From NCBI RefSeq assembly GCF_003026215.1, contig NZ_PYOC01000004.1, positions 248,001 to 312,000 on the forward strand: a DNA stretch of 64,000 nt. Direction: 5' to 3'. Shown here piece after piece: positions 28,712 to 37,106 of this stretch; the stretch's first letter is position 1; every line of letters begins with the position of its first letter. The notes beneath the pieces were generated by a model. It made no database searches. It saw only the letters and a list, made by a program, of their open reading frames with translations, and was not told the DNA's origin. Made by a program: the position numbers and the translations under genes. This stretch comes from Photobacterium indicum (lineage in GTDB: Bacteria > Pseudomonadota > Gammaproteobacteria > Enterobacterales > Vibrionaceae).

Positions 28712-30799
28712 TTATTCGTTGGCTGCAGCTTGTACTTCACCATGAACAACCCAAGGTTCATCTGCAACAGTTAAGCTCTCTTTGTCTGCCCAGGTTGTGC
28801 TAATGGTCGGAATATTCGCCGCTGTTGGTAATGTCAGTAGAGCCGCGCCGTTCAGATCCAACCCTGAGTTAGTACAATCACTTGCGCCGCCAGCCGCAGG
28901 TACAAAGCGTTTGTCAATACCGGTGGCTTTCACAACATAACGGTTGCCGTTACTGTCGGTATGCACTTCGGTACCGTCTGCAATGCTGAACTGAGCATTC
29001 CACTGACCGTCGGCCTGTTCCCATGGGATACCATGCATGTTATCCGGTCCGTGGTACTCCAGCATTACCTGCTTACCATCGCTGTTGGATTCACCATTTC
29101 TATCATTTGCTGTCTGGTGGGTGTAAATGAAGTTAACGGGTTTGTCGAACTCATAGAAGCTCTGATCTGCCTGATTTTTCAGCATAGTCAACTGGCTCCA
29201 GATATCGACCCCCATTTCCCAGCGATAGGTGACCAGGCTTTGACCATTAAGATCATCCCAGCTAGTGACAGAGCCTGCATCAGAACTCAGGACAAATTCA
29301 CCGCTCGATGCTCCCCAAAACTCCTGCCCATTACTTAGATCATCACGGGTAAAGTTAAGTGTAACCGGCTGACCTGACAATTTCAGGGTCATATCTGCCG
29401 GATCTAGGCTATACGCGATACCTGTACTGGACGGATCTTCGTAAGACTGAGTGAAAGTCCACTTAACCGCATCGTTAAGGCTGATGTTGCTTTGCGGGCA
29501 GTCGCCGTAACAGGTCAGGCCGATCGCCCCGCTGTTAAAAATGGCATCATTGGCACGGACGGTTTCGCTGGTCGTGTAAGCCACCTTATGAACTCCGCTA
29601 CCATTGCCCAGATAATTGACATTCTGACGCAGCAAAGGTGACCAGAAGTAAGTATTTGGTGTTATGCCAGCATCAACACCATCAGGGTTACCAGAGCCAT
29701 TATCGGCCTGGAACTGGCCTGCACTTTCAATCCAGTAAACCGTCGTTGAACTGCTGCCGTTCCAGTATTCGAAAGATTCACCATCTTGCAAGGGACGCTG
29801 CCCTTTTGTCTGGCGTACCAACTTGCCTGGTGCCGTCATGACAGTGTAGCTCACGCCAGCATCATCGGTAATTGTTGTTGGGGGCACATAACCTAGTTGC
29901 TGTTGCTCTTCTGTCCACAGACCCCACTCACCGATAAATCCGTATTGAGGTTGGCCGTTAAGCGATGAAATGTATTCGAAGTTAAAGCCAGCCTTAATGT
30001 CCAGCAAAGCGCCAGTCGTGGCATTAAATAGAGAATAACGGTGGGCATTCTCGCGCGGGTTATTGCGGCTTAAGCAAACTTCCGGATCACTGCCGACTTG
30101 CTTGAAATAGTAATCTTCATTGTAGGCCAGTTTGTACTCAATAGGCACAGGAGGGTTTTGGTTCCAGTCTAGGCCTTTTGTTTTACCGCGGCCGCTGTTG
30201 CCCTGAGCATCATCAATCTGCACAATCGCAGCCTGTTCTATAGTGTTTCCACCCTCTTCGAAAGTATTGATCAGGCTGATCACATTCTGGCCATTCTGAA
30301 CAGATATATTCAGGTCACCCTTGTCGCTGCCACTGGCATGTTTAAAAGTAAACTGCAGTTCGCCGAAAGGACTAGTCGGGCTTGGGGCTGCAGATACGCT
30401 GGTGTTAATAATATACTGGCCATCTTGCTCTTCAGCTTCCTGGAACCAGACGGTAACGTCTTGCGAACTTTGACTGTTAGCGCGGGACGAGCTAACCACC
30501 ACCTCAGAATATGAGATTTTATTTGCTGTGGCCTGCGAACTGTCACTATCTTGTCGACCTTCGCATTGGGCTGAATCCACCAATGCCCGGTAATCAGAAT
30601 TAGCAAAATTTTCAGCCCCGGTCGCCTTCATAATACACAATAGCATGTTAGCCATATTCAGCGGCTCAGCTGCCTGTTCACCGACATAACTGTCGGTGAT
30701 CGTATTTGAGTAGTCAGTGCCTGAATCGCTAAAATTTGCCGAACTTGGTAAAGAGAATAGGGCACTGGCAATTGCAGCCGATAAAGATAACTTGTTCAT
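28712..30799 (-). CDS. Large secreted protein of unknown function
   Basis: A 695-residue protein with a Sec signal peptide (MNKLSLSAAIASALFSLPSSA) and no further membrane segment, so periplasmic or extracellular. It is rich in Asn, Asp, Gly, Ser, Gln and Trp, with beta-rich character and only a few Cys (such as CYGDC in the middle and one near residue 50). The C-terminus (VQAAANE) is not that of a beta-barrel. I do not recognise a domain. It follows a 48-residue lipoprotein gene by 23 bp and is probably co-transcribed. Base composition stands out: a hand count of 29461-29520 gives 33 G+C of 60, against 14 of 60 at 31021-31080 just upstream, suggesting transfer. It lies in the segment that interrupts the tesA-ybbO junction. 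Confidence 0.85.
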   Translation of the reverse strand: MNKLSLSAAIASALFSLPSSANFSDSGTDYSNTITDSYVGEQAAEPLNMANMLLCIMKATGAENFANSDYRALVDSAQCEGRQDSDSSQATANKISYSEVVVSSSRANSQSSQDVTVWFQEAEEQDGQYIINTSVSAAPSPTSPFGELQFTFKHASGSDKGDLNISVQNGQNVISLINTFEEGGNTIEQAAIVQIDDAQGNSGRGKTKGLDWNQNPPVPIEYKLAYNEDYYFKQVGSDPEVCLSRNNPRENAHRYSLFNATTGALLDIKAGFNFEYISSLNGQPQYGFIGEWGLWTEEQQQLGYVPPTTITDDAGVSYTVMTAPGKLVRQTKGQRPLQDGESFEYWNGSSSTTVYWIESAGQFQADNGSGNPDGVDAGITPNTYFWSPLLRQNVNYLGNGSGVHKVAYTTSETVRANDAIFNSGAIGLTCYGDCPQSNISLNDAVKWTFTQSYEDPSSTGIAYSLDPADMTLKLSGQPVTLNFTRDDLSNGQEFWGASSGEFVLSSDAGSVTSWDDLNGQSLVTYRWEMGVDIWSQLTMLKNQADQSFYEFDKPVNFIYTHQTANDRNGESNSDGKQVMLEYHGPDNMHGIPWEQADGQWNAQFSIADGTEVHTDSNGNRYVVKATGIDKRFVPAAGGASDCTNSGLDLNGAALLTLPTAANIPTISTTWADKESLTVADEPWVVHGEVQAAANE

Positions 30800-30822
30800 A
30801 TCAAATCCTTTTTATATTTGGT

Positions 30823-30969
30823 TTAGTTAACGACGCTAACCGTTGAAGGCGTGCTAATTCCACTCACATCTTGCGATGCTTCAACCGCATTCGAACTTCC
30901 CCCACTATTACAGGCAGTTAATACAAAACTAATAGTGACTAAACATAACAGGCGCTTTATTAATCTCAT
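30823..30969 (-). CDS. Small 48-residue lipoprotein
   Basis: A short gene reading MRLIKRLLCLVTISFVLTAC, then a Ser/Gly-rich linker (NSGGSSN) and a 22-residue tail ending STVSVVN. The basic N-terminus, hydrophobic core and lipobox LTAC (Cys20) predict a lipid-anchored peptide; Asn at +2 favours the outer membrane. GGAAG is placed 6 bases before the ATG. It is followed after 23 bp by the 695-residue secreted protein, so the two form a unit. No homologue is recognised; it might be the N-terminal remnant of a larger lipoprotein, but the reading frame ends cleanly with TAA. Confidence 0.7.
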   Translation of the reverse strand: MRLIKRLLCLVTISFVLTACNSGGSSNAVEASQDVSGISTPSTVSVVN

Positions 30970-31000
30970 GACACTTCCTCTGTAAAATACGTCAAACGTT

Positions 31001-31022
31001 CGCTTGGTTGTATAACTAAGCG
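31001..31022 (-). promoter_or_regulatory. Dyad upstream of the lipoprotein gene
   Basis: CGCTTGGTT and AACTAAGCG form a 9-bp dyad with one mismatch around GTAT, 31 bases upstream of the lipoprotein start codon. Could be an operator or a 5' UTR hairpin. Confidence 0.4.
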
Positions 31023-31701
31023 CAATATTTCTTAATTAGTAATTATGAGTTTTTAGATGGAAATTAACTTCATATGCATACATATAAAATTAACCTTGAA
31101 CAATATAAAAAAACTTATCGGCATTATAGACAGCCAATAAAATAAAATCTTGGTATTTTCAAGTGAATTTTTAAAGCTTAATCACAAACAATGAAATATA
31201 AATATCTTTTAAGTTAAACGTCAAAACAATAACTGAGCATGTCATTAAATTGACGTAAAGATATAGTTATCAATACTGATAAAATAGATTTTTAACTCTA
31301 AATAAATGGAAGATTCAATTCGATAAAAGCAATGCGCCATAAAATCAAGAAGCTTAAGTTATTGATTTAACAGTGGTGTTATTCTTCATCAATAATAATT
31401 ACTTTTATATCATGCGCTTATATTCAATGTGTTTTATTCTTAGGCATGTCTACCTGCTGGGGGGAGATCACGTAATTTACAATAAAGTTAACAATCTACT
31501 TTTATATTACGATGGTTGAAAATTCGTCGAGTTATGGCTCTAAATAAACGAATTTGTATTATCCAAATACGTCAATGATGTTATTGAACACTATGTTAAT
31601 TTATATTTTACATTAATGTTTGTTTATAAAAATGATGGGTTTATTAAACAAACTTGATTTTCTTCCCCTCTCTAATATCGACTCACTCGATGGATGTATA
31701 C

Positions 31702-31729
31702 CCACGTTACCTCAAGGTGCTCAATTCTG
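31702..31729. repeat. Dispersed palindromic repeat, partial copy 3
   Basis: CCCACGTTACCTCAAGGTGCTCAATTCT shares GTTACCTCAAG and the downstream block with the copy at 28622 in the same orientation, so direct partial copies flank the accessory segment. Confidence 0.4.
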
Positions 31730-31752
31730 TAGGACTAACACACGACTCTCTA

Positions 31753-32580
31753 TTAATTACCTTTAACTAAAATACCATCAAGCATTCTTGATGATAAAAA
31801 GCGACGAAGGTACCCAAATATATAGGTTGATTTTGTCACATAGTAACGCGGCTTAGGGCTGGCGCTATCTAAGACTCTCTGTAACTGTTTCAATACAGCT
31901 TCCGGACCAAGTGTAAAAGGGGTTGAAGACTCCTGACTTCCCAGCCTTGCTAACGTTTTCTGATAATTCTTTTTATGCCGGGAGCCATCTATATCTATTG
32001 CACTTTTAACTGCACGTAAAGAGTTCTCTCTGAACTTGCTCACAATTGGTCCAGGCTCGATTAAACTGACAGAGATGTTTGTATCCATCAATTCCAAGCG
32101 AAGAGTATCTGAATAGCCCTCTAAAGCGAATTTTGTTGCCGAGTATGCTCCGCGATACTTCATAGCGACCAGCCCCAACACAGAACTATTTTGAACTATT
32201 TTCCCATGCCCTTGCTTCAACATAACCGGAATCACAGCCCTAGTCAGGTCATGTAAGCCAAAGAAGTTCGTTTCAAACTGTGCTCGAAGCGCTTCTGTCG
32301 GTAGGTCTTCGATTGCTCCGCCCTGACCGTACCCAGCATTATTGAATAACACGTCTAACTTACCGCCCGTTAGCTGCAATGTTTCTTTTAGTGCAGAGTG
32401 AATAGATGCTGAGTCCGTTACATCAAGCTGAACACAGGAAACCCCCTGTGCTTTGAGCACAGCCACATCTTCGGGCTTTCGGCAGCTAGCAATAACCTGA
32501 TAGCCAGCTTCGTGTAGTTGCTCTGCACAGTAACGACCAATACCACTGCTACACCCGGTAATTAATATCGACGTTTTCAT
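31753..32580 (-). CDS. ybbO: Short-chain dehydrogenase YbbO
   Basis: A 275-residue classical SDR: cofactor motif TGCSSGIG (residues 9-16), NNAG (81-84 region), catalytic Ser in NSSVLG, YxxxK in YSATK, and SLIEPGPI. The long C-terminal extension with FTLGPEAV and a basic, hydrophobic tail fits YbbO, an NADP-dependent aldehyde reductase in E. coli. It is the intact counterpart of the fragment after tesA, but on the opposite strand and about 3.2 kb away, next to cnoX as expected for the ybbN-ybbO neighbourhood. Confidence 0.88.
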   Translation of the reverse strand: MKTSILITGCSSGIGRYCAEQLHEAGYQVIASCRKPEDVAVLKAQGVSCVQLDVTDSASIHSALKETLQLTGGKLDVLFNNAGYGQGGAIEDLPTEALRAQFETNFFGLHDLTRAVIPVMLKQGHGKIVQNSSVLGLVAMKYRGAYSATKFALEGYSDTLRLELMDTNISVSLIEPGPIVSKFRENSLRAVKSAIDIDGSRHKKNYQKTLARLGSQESSTPFTLGPEAVLKQLQRVLDSASPKPRYYVTKSTYIFGYLRRFLSSRMLDGILVKGN

Positions 32581-33052
32581 ATTTTCTATCTTCCCACTGC
32601 ATTCACTGAGACTGCCTTTATGCCAACCTTAAACGACAAATAGCCAGCCTTTTATTAGTGAATAAATATTGAACGATCAGTCCTTTTGATCGAGCATCAT
32701 AACATGAGGTTTTTAGTTTACGAACAGTACTACCACAAGCATCAACATTGTAATTTCGTTCGATCTAGGAGGCTACACCGATACACTGCGCCTTGAATTA
32801 TTCGTGAACACAGTTATCTCCACTTATAACCACACCTTTACCTGTGTGATAAAAGTTCAATCATTGCATTGTAGCCATCATAAATAGGCATTAAGTACCA
32901 TTATCACGCTAGTAATGACAAAAAAAACAATAACGTAATATTACTGTCACACATTCAGGTTATCTTAATTACGTAGATAGAAGAAAAATCTTCTGTGTCT
33001 GATTTCTCGACATCTCCCTACGACTTATAACGAAAACCCCTGAGGGTGTGGT
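32581..33052. other. Intergenic region between ybbO and a small ORF
   Basis: About 470 AT-rich bases. It should contain the ybbO promoter (minus) and the promoter of the small transcript at 33053. No ORF or clear dyad supportable. Confidence 0.35.
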
Positions 33053-33124
33053 ATGACATTACGCCAAATAAATATGCTTTGTGTCTGTGTGACACTCGCT
33101 TTACTGTTAACATTTCAAGGCTAA
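33053..33124 (+). CDS. Small ORF: 23-residue hydrophobic peptide
   Basis: Reads MTLRQINMLCVCVTLALLLT followed by FQG and TAA. A strong ribosome-binding site (GAGGGTG, about 5 bases before the ATG) and an immediately following Rho-independent terminator make a complete mini-gene. Residues 8-21 are hydrophobic enough for one membrane-inserted helix, with two Cys. It has no run of a single amino-acid codon, so a classical attenuation leader is less likely. Alternatives are a small membrane protein, a type-I toxin-like peptide, or a dual-function small RNA. No homologue recognised. Confidence 0.55.
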   Translation: MTLRQINMLCVCVTLALLLTFQG

Positions 33125-33151
33125 AAAGGAGAGGAATACTCTCCTTTTTTT
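33123..33151 (+). terminator. Terminator directly after the small ORF
   Basis: Perfect 11-bp stem AAAAAGGAGAG / CTCTCCTTTTT, loop GAATA, followed by more T. It overlaps the stop codon of the 23-codon ORF. Confidence 0.9.
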
Positions 33152-33295
33152 CATCTTTGCTTCACATTCCTTCGCCTATTTCTTGATAAACATGAATTAC
33201 CCCCCATATTATTTAATTAAATGCCCCACTTTTTTGCGCTAACTCTGGCAAGGTATAGACAAATTTGAAATTTAAACAGTTTACGGATGAGTAGC

Positions 33296-34150
33296 ATGTA
33301 CGAACAATTAGCGATTGAACTGACAGAACAAAATCTCCAACAAGTGATTGAGCAATCAAAGCAAACACCTGTTGCAATCAGCTTTTGGGCACCATCAATG
33401 CCTGAGACCCTTGAAGTAAATGCAATACTTGAGAAAATTACTCGTGAGTATCAAGGGCAACTTGTTCTTGCGACCCTTAACTGTGAAACCCAGCAAATGG
33501 TTGCCTCACAGTTTGGCGTTCGAGGTTTACCTACAGTTGCATTGTTTAAAGATGGTCAACCCGCAGATGGTAGCTCAGGCCCTCAAACAGAAGCTAGCCT
33601 GCGTGAAATGTTGAATAAACATCTACCAAGCCAAGAAGAATTACAGTTAAAGGCAGCGTTAACGCTCGTCGATAATAAAGAATATGCTCAAGCCCTGCCT
33701 GTACTTCGTCAACTCGCGACTGCATTCCCCCAAGCAGGTATTGTCACTCTTGCCATCGCTGAATGTTTAGTGGAAACCGCTCAATTTGGTGAAGCTGAAA
33801 CGTTACTAGCGACCGTTCTAATGCAAGATCAAGATGCAAAATACAAAGGCTTAATGGCGAAACTTGAATTACACAAGCAAGCAAGCGATTCTCCAGAAAT
33901 CCGGTCATTAGAAGAGAAACTAGCCACTACCCCAACAGATTCAGCCATCTCTTTCGATCTGGCTATTCAGTACAATCAAGTAAATCGTACAGAAGAAGCA
34001 CTAGAATTATTGATTACGATTTTACAGAAAGACTTAAACTTTGCAGATGGTAGCGCGAAGAAAACGATGATGGATATTCTTGCCGCATTAGGCCAAGGTA
34101 ATCCAATTGCAGGGCAATATCGCCGCAAGCTATACTCCCTTTTATACTAA
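33296..34150 (+). CDS. cnoX: Chaperedoxin CnoX (YbbN)
   Basis: About 284 residues: an N-terminal thioredoxin fold (1-110) followed by TPR repeats (about 115-284; NRTEEALELLITILQKDL, YRRKLYSLLY at the end). The active-site region reads FWAPSMPET, so both Cys of a redox CxxC are missing, as expected for the redox-inactive CnoX/YbbN type; E. coli has SxxC at this place, so even that single Cys is lost here. The protein is a holdase that hands clients to GroEL/ES and DnaK. The start at 33296 aligns residue by residue with E. coli and has GGATGAG upstream; an ATG at 33287 would add three residues. Confidence 0.92.
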   Translation: MYEQLAIELTEQNLQQVIEQSKQTPVAISFWAPSMPETLEVNAILEKITREYQGQLVLATLNCETQQMVASQFGVRGLPTVALFKDGQPADGSSGPQTEASLREMLNKHLPSQEELQLKAALTLVDNKEYAQALPVLRQLATAFPQAGIVTLAIAECLVETAQFGEAETLLATVLMQDQDAKYKGLMAKLELHKQASDSPEIRSLEEKLATTPTDSAISFDLAIQYNQVNRTEEALELLITILQKDLNFADGSAKKTMMDILAALGQGNPIAGQYRRKLYSLLY

Positions 34151-34170
34151 ATAAAGATTTTCGACATATC

Positions 34171-34208
34171 AAAAAGGGCAGAGTAATCATCATTACTCTG
34201 CCCTTTTT
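34171..34208 (+). terminator. Bidirectional terminator between cnoX and the META lipoprotein gene
   Basis: Perfect 17-bp stem AAAAAGGGCAGAGTAAT / ATTACTCTGCCCTTTTT with a 4-nt loop, between convergent genes. Confidence 0.95.
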
Positions 34209-34230
34209 ATTTTAAACCTGTACCAATCAA

Positions 34231-34656
34231 TTAAATATGTTTATTGGCTTTTTCAAATACTAAGAAACGATCACCAGAATCCACGACTAACGTCTCATTC
34301 ACTACTTCAATATTAGTTGCATGACGTAAAACATTCATAATATTTTGCTCTTGTTCAACGATTTCTGGCAGGCACATTTTATGCGTCATCGCTGGTAGTG
34401 TGAAGTTCACCGCACCATCATCTAGATTCACTTTCCCTTTAAATAAGTTACATCCGGTAAAGCCTGCAACGCCTAGATTCTCTTCAATGGTCATACCCGG
34501 TTGGCGCTTAGTAATACCTGGAATACTAATCCCACCCTCAAGAACCCACTCACCCACATATTGATCAGATTCACTTAATAAGTGTTGATTTGAAAAGCAC
34601 CCCGTTAAAGGCAAAGCGAGCATGGCTAAAATGCAAAATTTAATTTTTTTCATCAT
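34231..34656 (-). CDS. META-domain (HslJ-like) lipoprotein
   Basis: About 141 residues. Signal MMKKIKFCILAMLALPLTGC ends with lipobox LTGC. The rest is a META domain: GEWVLEGGIS, FTGCNLFKGKV (the family's typical GCN motif) and TLPAMTHKMC. Related to HslJ, the heat-inducible envelope protein of E. coli, and to Leishmania META proteins; biochemical role unknown. The chosen start follows GGAAAG and begins the lipoprotein signal; an ATG 30 bases upstream is ignored as it would bury the signal. Confidence 0.8.
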   Translation of the reverse strand: MMKKIKFCILAMLALPLTGCFSNQHLLSESDQYVGEWVLEGGISIPGITKRQPGMTIEENLGVAGFTGCNLFKGKVNLDDGAVNFTLPAMTHKMCLPEIVEQEQNIMNVLRHATNIEVVNETLVVDSGDRFLVFEKANKHI

Positions 34657-34730
34657 GTAATTGTAACTTTCCGAGATACTAATCACCTTAAGTAACGGAT
34701 ACCCACAATTATTTAAGGTGATTAAAATTT

Positions 34731-34760
34731 TTTAAAAAAAATGCCGGTAAAACCGGCATT
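34731..34760 (-). terminator. Terminator of ompA (minus strand)
   Basis: 9-bp stem AATGCCGGT / ACCGGCATT with a 3-nt loop; on the minus strand it is followed by a run of T. Lies 71 bases after the ompA stop. Confidence 0.85.
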
Positions 34761-34831
34761 CGCAATTGTTACCTAAAATCAAGATAGTCAAAATGCAATA
34801 ACGTCTTAGCGCTATTGCATTGAACATCTAA

Positions 34832-35791
34832 CTACTTGATTACAACTTCAACAGAACGCTCGATTAGAGACTTGCCGTTGTCGTCTGTAAGTGGGTTCTG
34901 ATCAGCAACAGATGTTACTGTTAGGCGAGATACGTCAACACCGTTATCAACTAGGTACTGAGATACCGCGTTTGCACGTGCTTCAGACACTTTAGCGTTG
35001 ATTGCAGCAGTACCAGTTGAATCAGTACGACCGATGATTTCAGCTGTTAGTTCAGGGTTTGCTTGCAGCGTTTGTGCAACTTCGTTTAGGTTGTAACGAC
35101 CGTAATCGTTCACATCAACTTGACCAGTTTGGTAAGGAAGTACGAAGTTTGAACGAGTCATTGTCGTTACTTCTACAGGCACTTCTTTAACAACTTCAAC
35201 GTCCTGAGTTACGATCATTGGTGTTGCAGGTTGACCGAACTTATAAGTCATACCCCAGTAAACCTGATGTAGGTCAGTGTCTTGACCTTGGTTCAATTCT
35301 AGGTTCTGGTAGTAATCGTAACCAATCTTGGTTGATACAGCATTAGTTAGTTGGTACTCAAGACCAACACCCGCAGTACCAGTGAAGCTATCATCGATCT
35401 CACCTTCAGCAAAGATGTAAGTTGCACCCAACTTACCGAAGACAGATAGGTCTTGTGTAAAGTAGTAGTTACCCTTAACACCAAGAGTACCAAGGTGTAG
35501 ATCGGCATTACCTAGGTCATGCATGTAATCGTAGCTAGTGTAAAGACCAACATTTTTGTTGAAGTCGTAACCAGCTTCTAATTTAGAGCTAAATGCTTCA
35601 CCAGTACCGCCAACGTTAGACAGGTCATTGCTATCAACGATACCCATACCCATACCAGCACCGATCCAAAAGCCAGCTTTATCTACAGATTGAGTCGCAT
35701 CATTTGCAACTGCATCGTCAGCCATCGCTTGAGTAGCTACGCCTAAAGAAAGTGCAGCAAGAACTGATAAAGATAGTGATTTCAATTTCAT
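34832..35791 (-). CDS. ompA: OmpA-family outer-membrane protein
   Basis: A 319-residue protein: signal peptide MKLKSLSLSVLAALSLGVATQAMA, an N-terminal eight-strand barrel (about 40-190; WIGAGMGMGIVD, YKFGQ at the last strand), a short linker, and a C-terminal OmpA/MotB peptidoglycan-binding domain (about 200-319) with IIGRTDSTGTAAINAKVSEARA, which includes the Asp and Arg that clamp diaminopimelate. It joins the outer membrane to the cell wall. Strong GGAG ribosome-binding site and codon bias point to high expression. Divergent from a ToxR-like regulator; Vibrio OMPs are typical targets of such regulators. Confidence 0.94.
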   Translation of the reverse strand: MKLKSLSLSVLAALSLGVATQAMADDAVANDATQSVDKAGFWIGAGMGMGIVDSNDLSNVGGTGEAFSSKLEAGYDFNKNVGLYTSYDYMHDLGNADLHLGTLGVKGNYYFTQDLSVFGKLGATYIFAEGEIDDSFTGTAGVGLEYQLTNAVSTKIGYDYYQNLELNQGQDTDLHQVYWGMTYKFGQPATPMIVTQDVEVVKEVPVEVTTMTRSNFVLPYQTGQVDVNDYGRYNLNEVAQTLQANPELTAEIIGRTDSTGTAAINAKVSEARANAVSQYLVDNGVDVSRLTVTSVADQNPLTDDNGKSLIERSVEVVIK

Positions 35792-36470
35792 TATAAACTC
35801 CGAATTTTCTAATTGGCCACTCGTTAATGCGTACTGATTTTTTTCTATTGTACTGCCGAGGGCATGTCAGGAACGAGATACATACTGCGACTAAGTTCCC
35901 TACTGAACAAATAATAAAAAATGTTGTTCATTATTAATTAGGTTTATTCATTCCCATCAACAGTACGAGTTCTGAAACATGACATTTTCAGAAAAAAACC
36001 AAAACAAAGAGTGATAAAGATCGCAATTCAAGTTCTGAAAAACATAAAACCCAACACAAGAAAAACATAAAAACATAAAAAACAATAATTAACAGCAACT
36101 TAAGAAAGACTCAGGTTAAGTGCATTTATAAAACTACTCACTTCTGAAAGCTATAAAATGAAAATAAAAACACGCTAAAACAATGATTCAACCAATTAAC
36201 GTTCATGGCCGTCTCTTCCATAAATCCTTTATTTTGTTAGCATCCCTTTCGAAAAATAAACATGTGTGAATAACAATATGCCTGACTTTTTATACCATTG
36301 AGTATATTCATACGAATACCCAATATTGCACTTTGTCGAACATGGTTTCATTACGGTGTTATATAAAAACCATTGCCCTCAGTGTATTTAGCCGTCTTGA
36401 TAAACATCATTAAGAATAAGAAAGCGACAAACCTCTGGTTTTGTTGCATACAATAAATAGGTAACAGCAC
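35792..36470. other. Divergent region between ompA and the ToxR-like operon
   Basis: About 680 very AT-rich bases with repeated A/T tracts (35990-36180, several AAAACATAAAAA runs), the kind of sequence bound by ToxR-family and H-NS proteins. It must hold the ompA promoter with a long leader and the promoter of the regulator. No gene is supportable. Confidence 0.45.
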
Positions 36471-37106
36471 ATGATCATCTATAAGCATGGTAATGATATT
36501 TTTGAGCCTCAGAAAAGTGCTTTTCGAACCACAGAAAGCACGACAAAACTCAGTGCGAGCGAAACTAAAGTTTTGCAGTATTTGATTGAAAATAATGGCG
36601 AGATAATTACACGAGAAAAATTGCTAGAGATAGGATGGCCCAACAAGGTTGTTGTACCTAACTCACTGAATGTAGCCATTGCTAATTTAAGAAAAGCATT
36701 CAAAACCAAGATCGAAATTATTATCACGATTAAAGGTGCGGGGTTTACGATTGCCAAAAATACCTTTATTCAACATACAATACAACCAGAACCAATCTCT
36801 CTGGTTAATGAAGAAATGGATGCAGAAAAGTCAGAGAAAAAAAGCATTAGCAGCCATAACGATGGTCATTCAATAAGCAAATCTAAACGCCAACTATTTC
36901 AAACGGTATCTTTTAGTGTTTCTGTTGTGGTGGTGTTTACGTGGGTCACGTTATGGGTGAGTAGCTGGCAATCGCCGCCTTGCATCAGCTTTAATGAACA
37001 AGAAATTTGCGGCAATATTGAATTGCTCAATCTAGAAGATCTTCCAAAAACAGCAAGTCATTCTCTCTATATCGATTTTAAAGGTAACATTTATGAAGCA
37101 CAGTAA
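36471..37106 (+). CDS. ToxR-like membrane-bound winged-helix regulator (TcpP/VtrA type)
   Basis: A 211-residue protein with an OmpR/ToxR-type winged helix at the N-terminus (about 20-95: SASETKVLQYLIENNGEIIT, then W...V.PNSLNVAIANLRKAF and TIKGAGFTI), a charged linker, one membrane helix (about 143-165) and a short periplasmic tail of about 46 residues holding Cys171 and Cys180. It lacks a receiver domain, so it belongs to the one-component membrane regulators of Vibrionaceae (ToxR, TcpP, VtrA). The next gene overlaps it by 14 bp and encodes a small membrane/periplasmic protein, the arrangement of ToxRS, TcpPH and VtrA/VtrC. Regulatory target is not known; ompA is the adjacent candidate. Confidence 0.82.
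   Translation: MIIYKHGNDIFEPQKSAFRTTESTTKLSASETKVLQYLIENNGEIITREKLLEIGWPNKVVVPNSLNVAIANLRKAFKTKIEIIITIKGAGFTIAKNTFIQHTIQPEPISLVNEEMDAEKSEKKSISSHNDGHSISKSKRQLFQTVSFSVSVVVVFTWVTLWVSSWQSPPCISFNEQEICGNIELLNLEDLPKTASHSLYIDFKGNIYEAQ

Larger units (their letters stand above)
30970..31752. other. AT-rich intergenic region upstream of the lipoprotein/secreted-protein pair
   Basis: About 780 bases of very AT-rich sequence with no ORF that has a ribosome-binding site. It contains the dyad at 31001-31022 and a partial dispersed repeat at 31702-31729. Such a profile is typical of H-NS-bound transferred DNA; that is inference. Confidence 0.45.

Noticed and set aside
28961-29338. A 125-codon plus-strand frame inside the 695-residue protein gene
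   Set aside because: Antisense to a continuous, signal-peptide-bearing coding sequence; no start signals.
33053-33124. Amino-acid attenuator leader peptide
   Set aside because: No run of codons for one amino acid, and only one hairpin that ends the transcript; cnoX downstream is not a biosynthetic gene.
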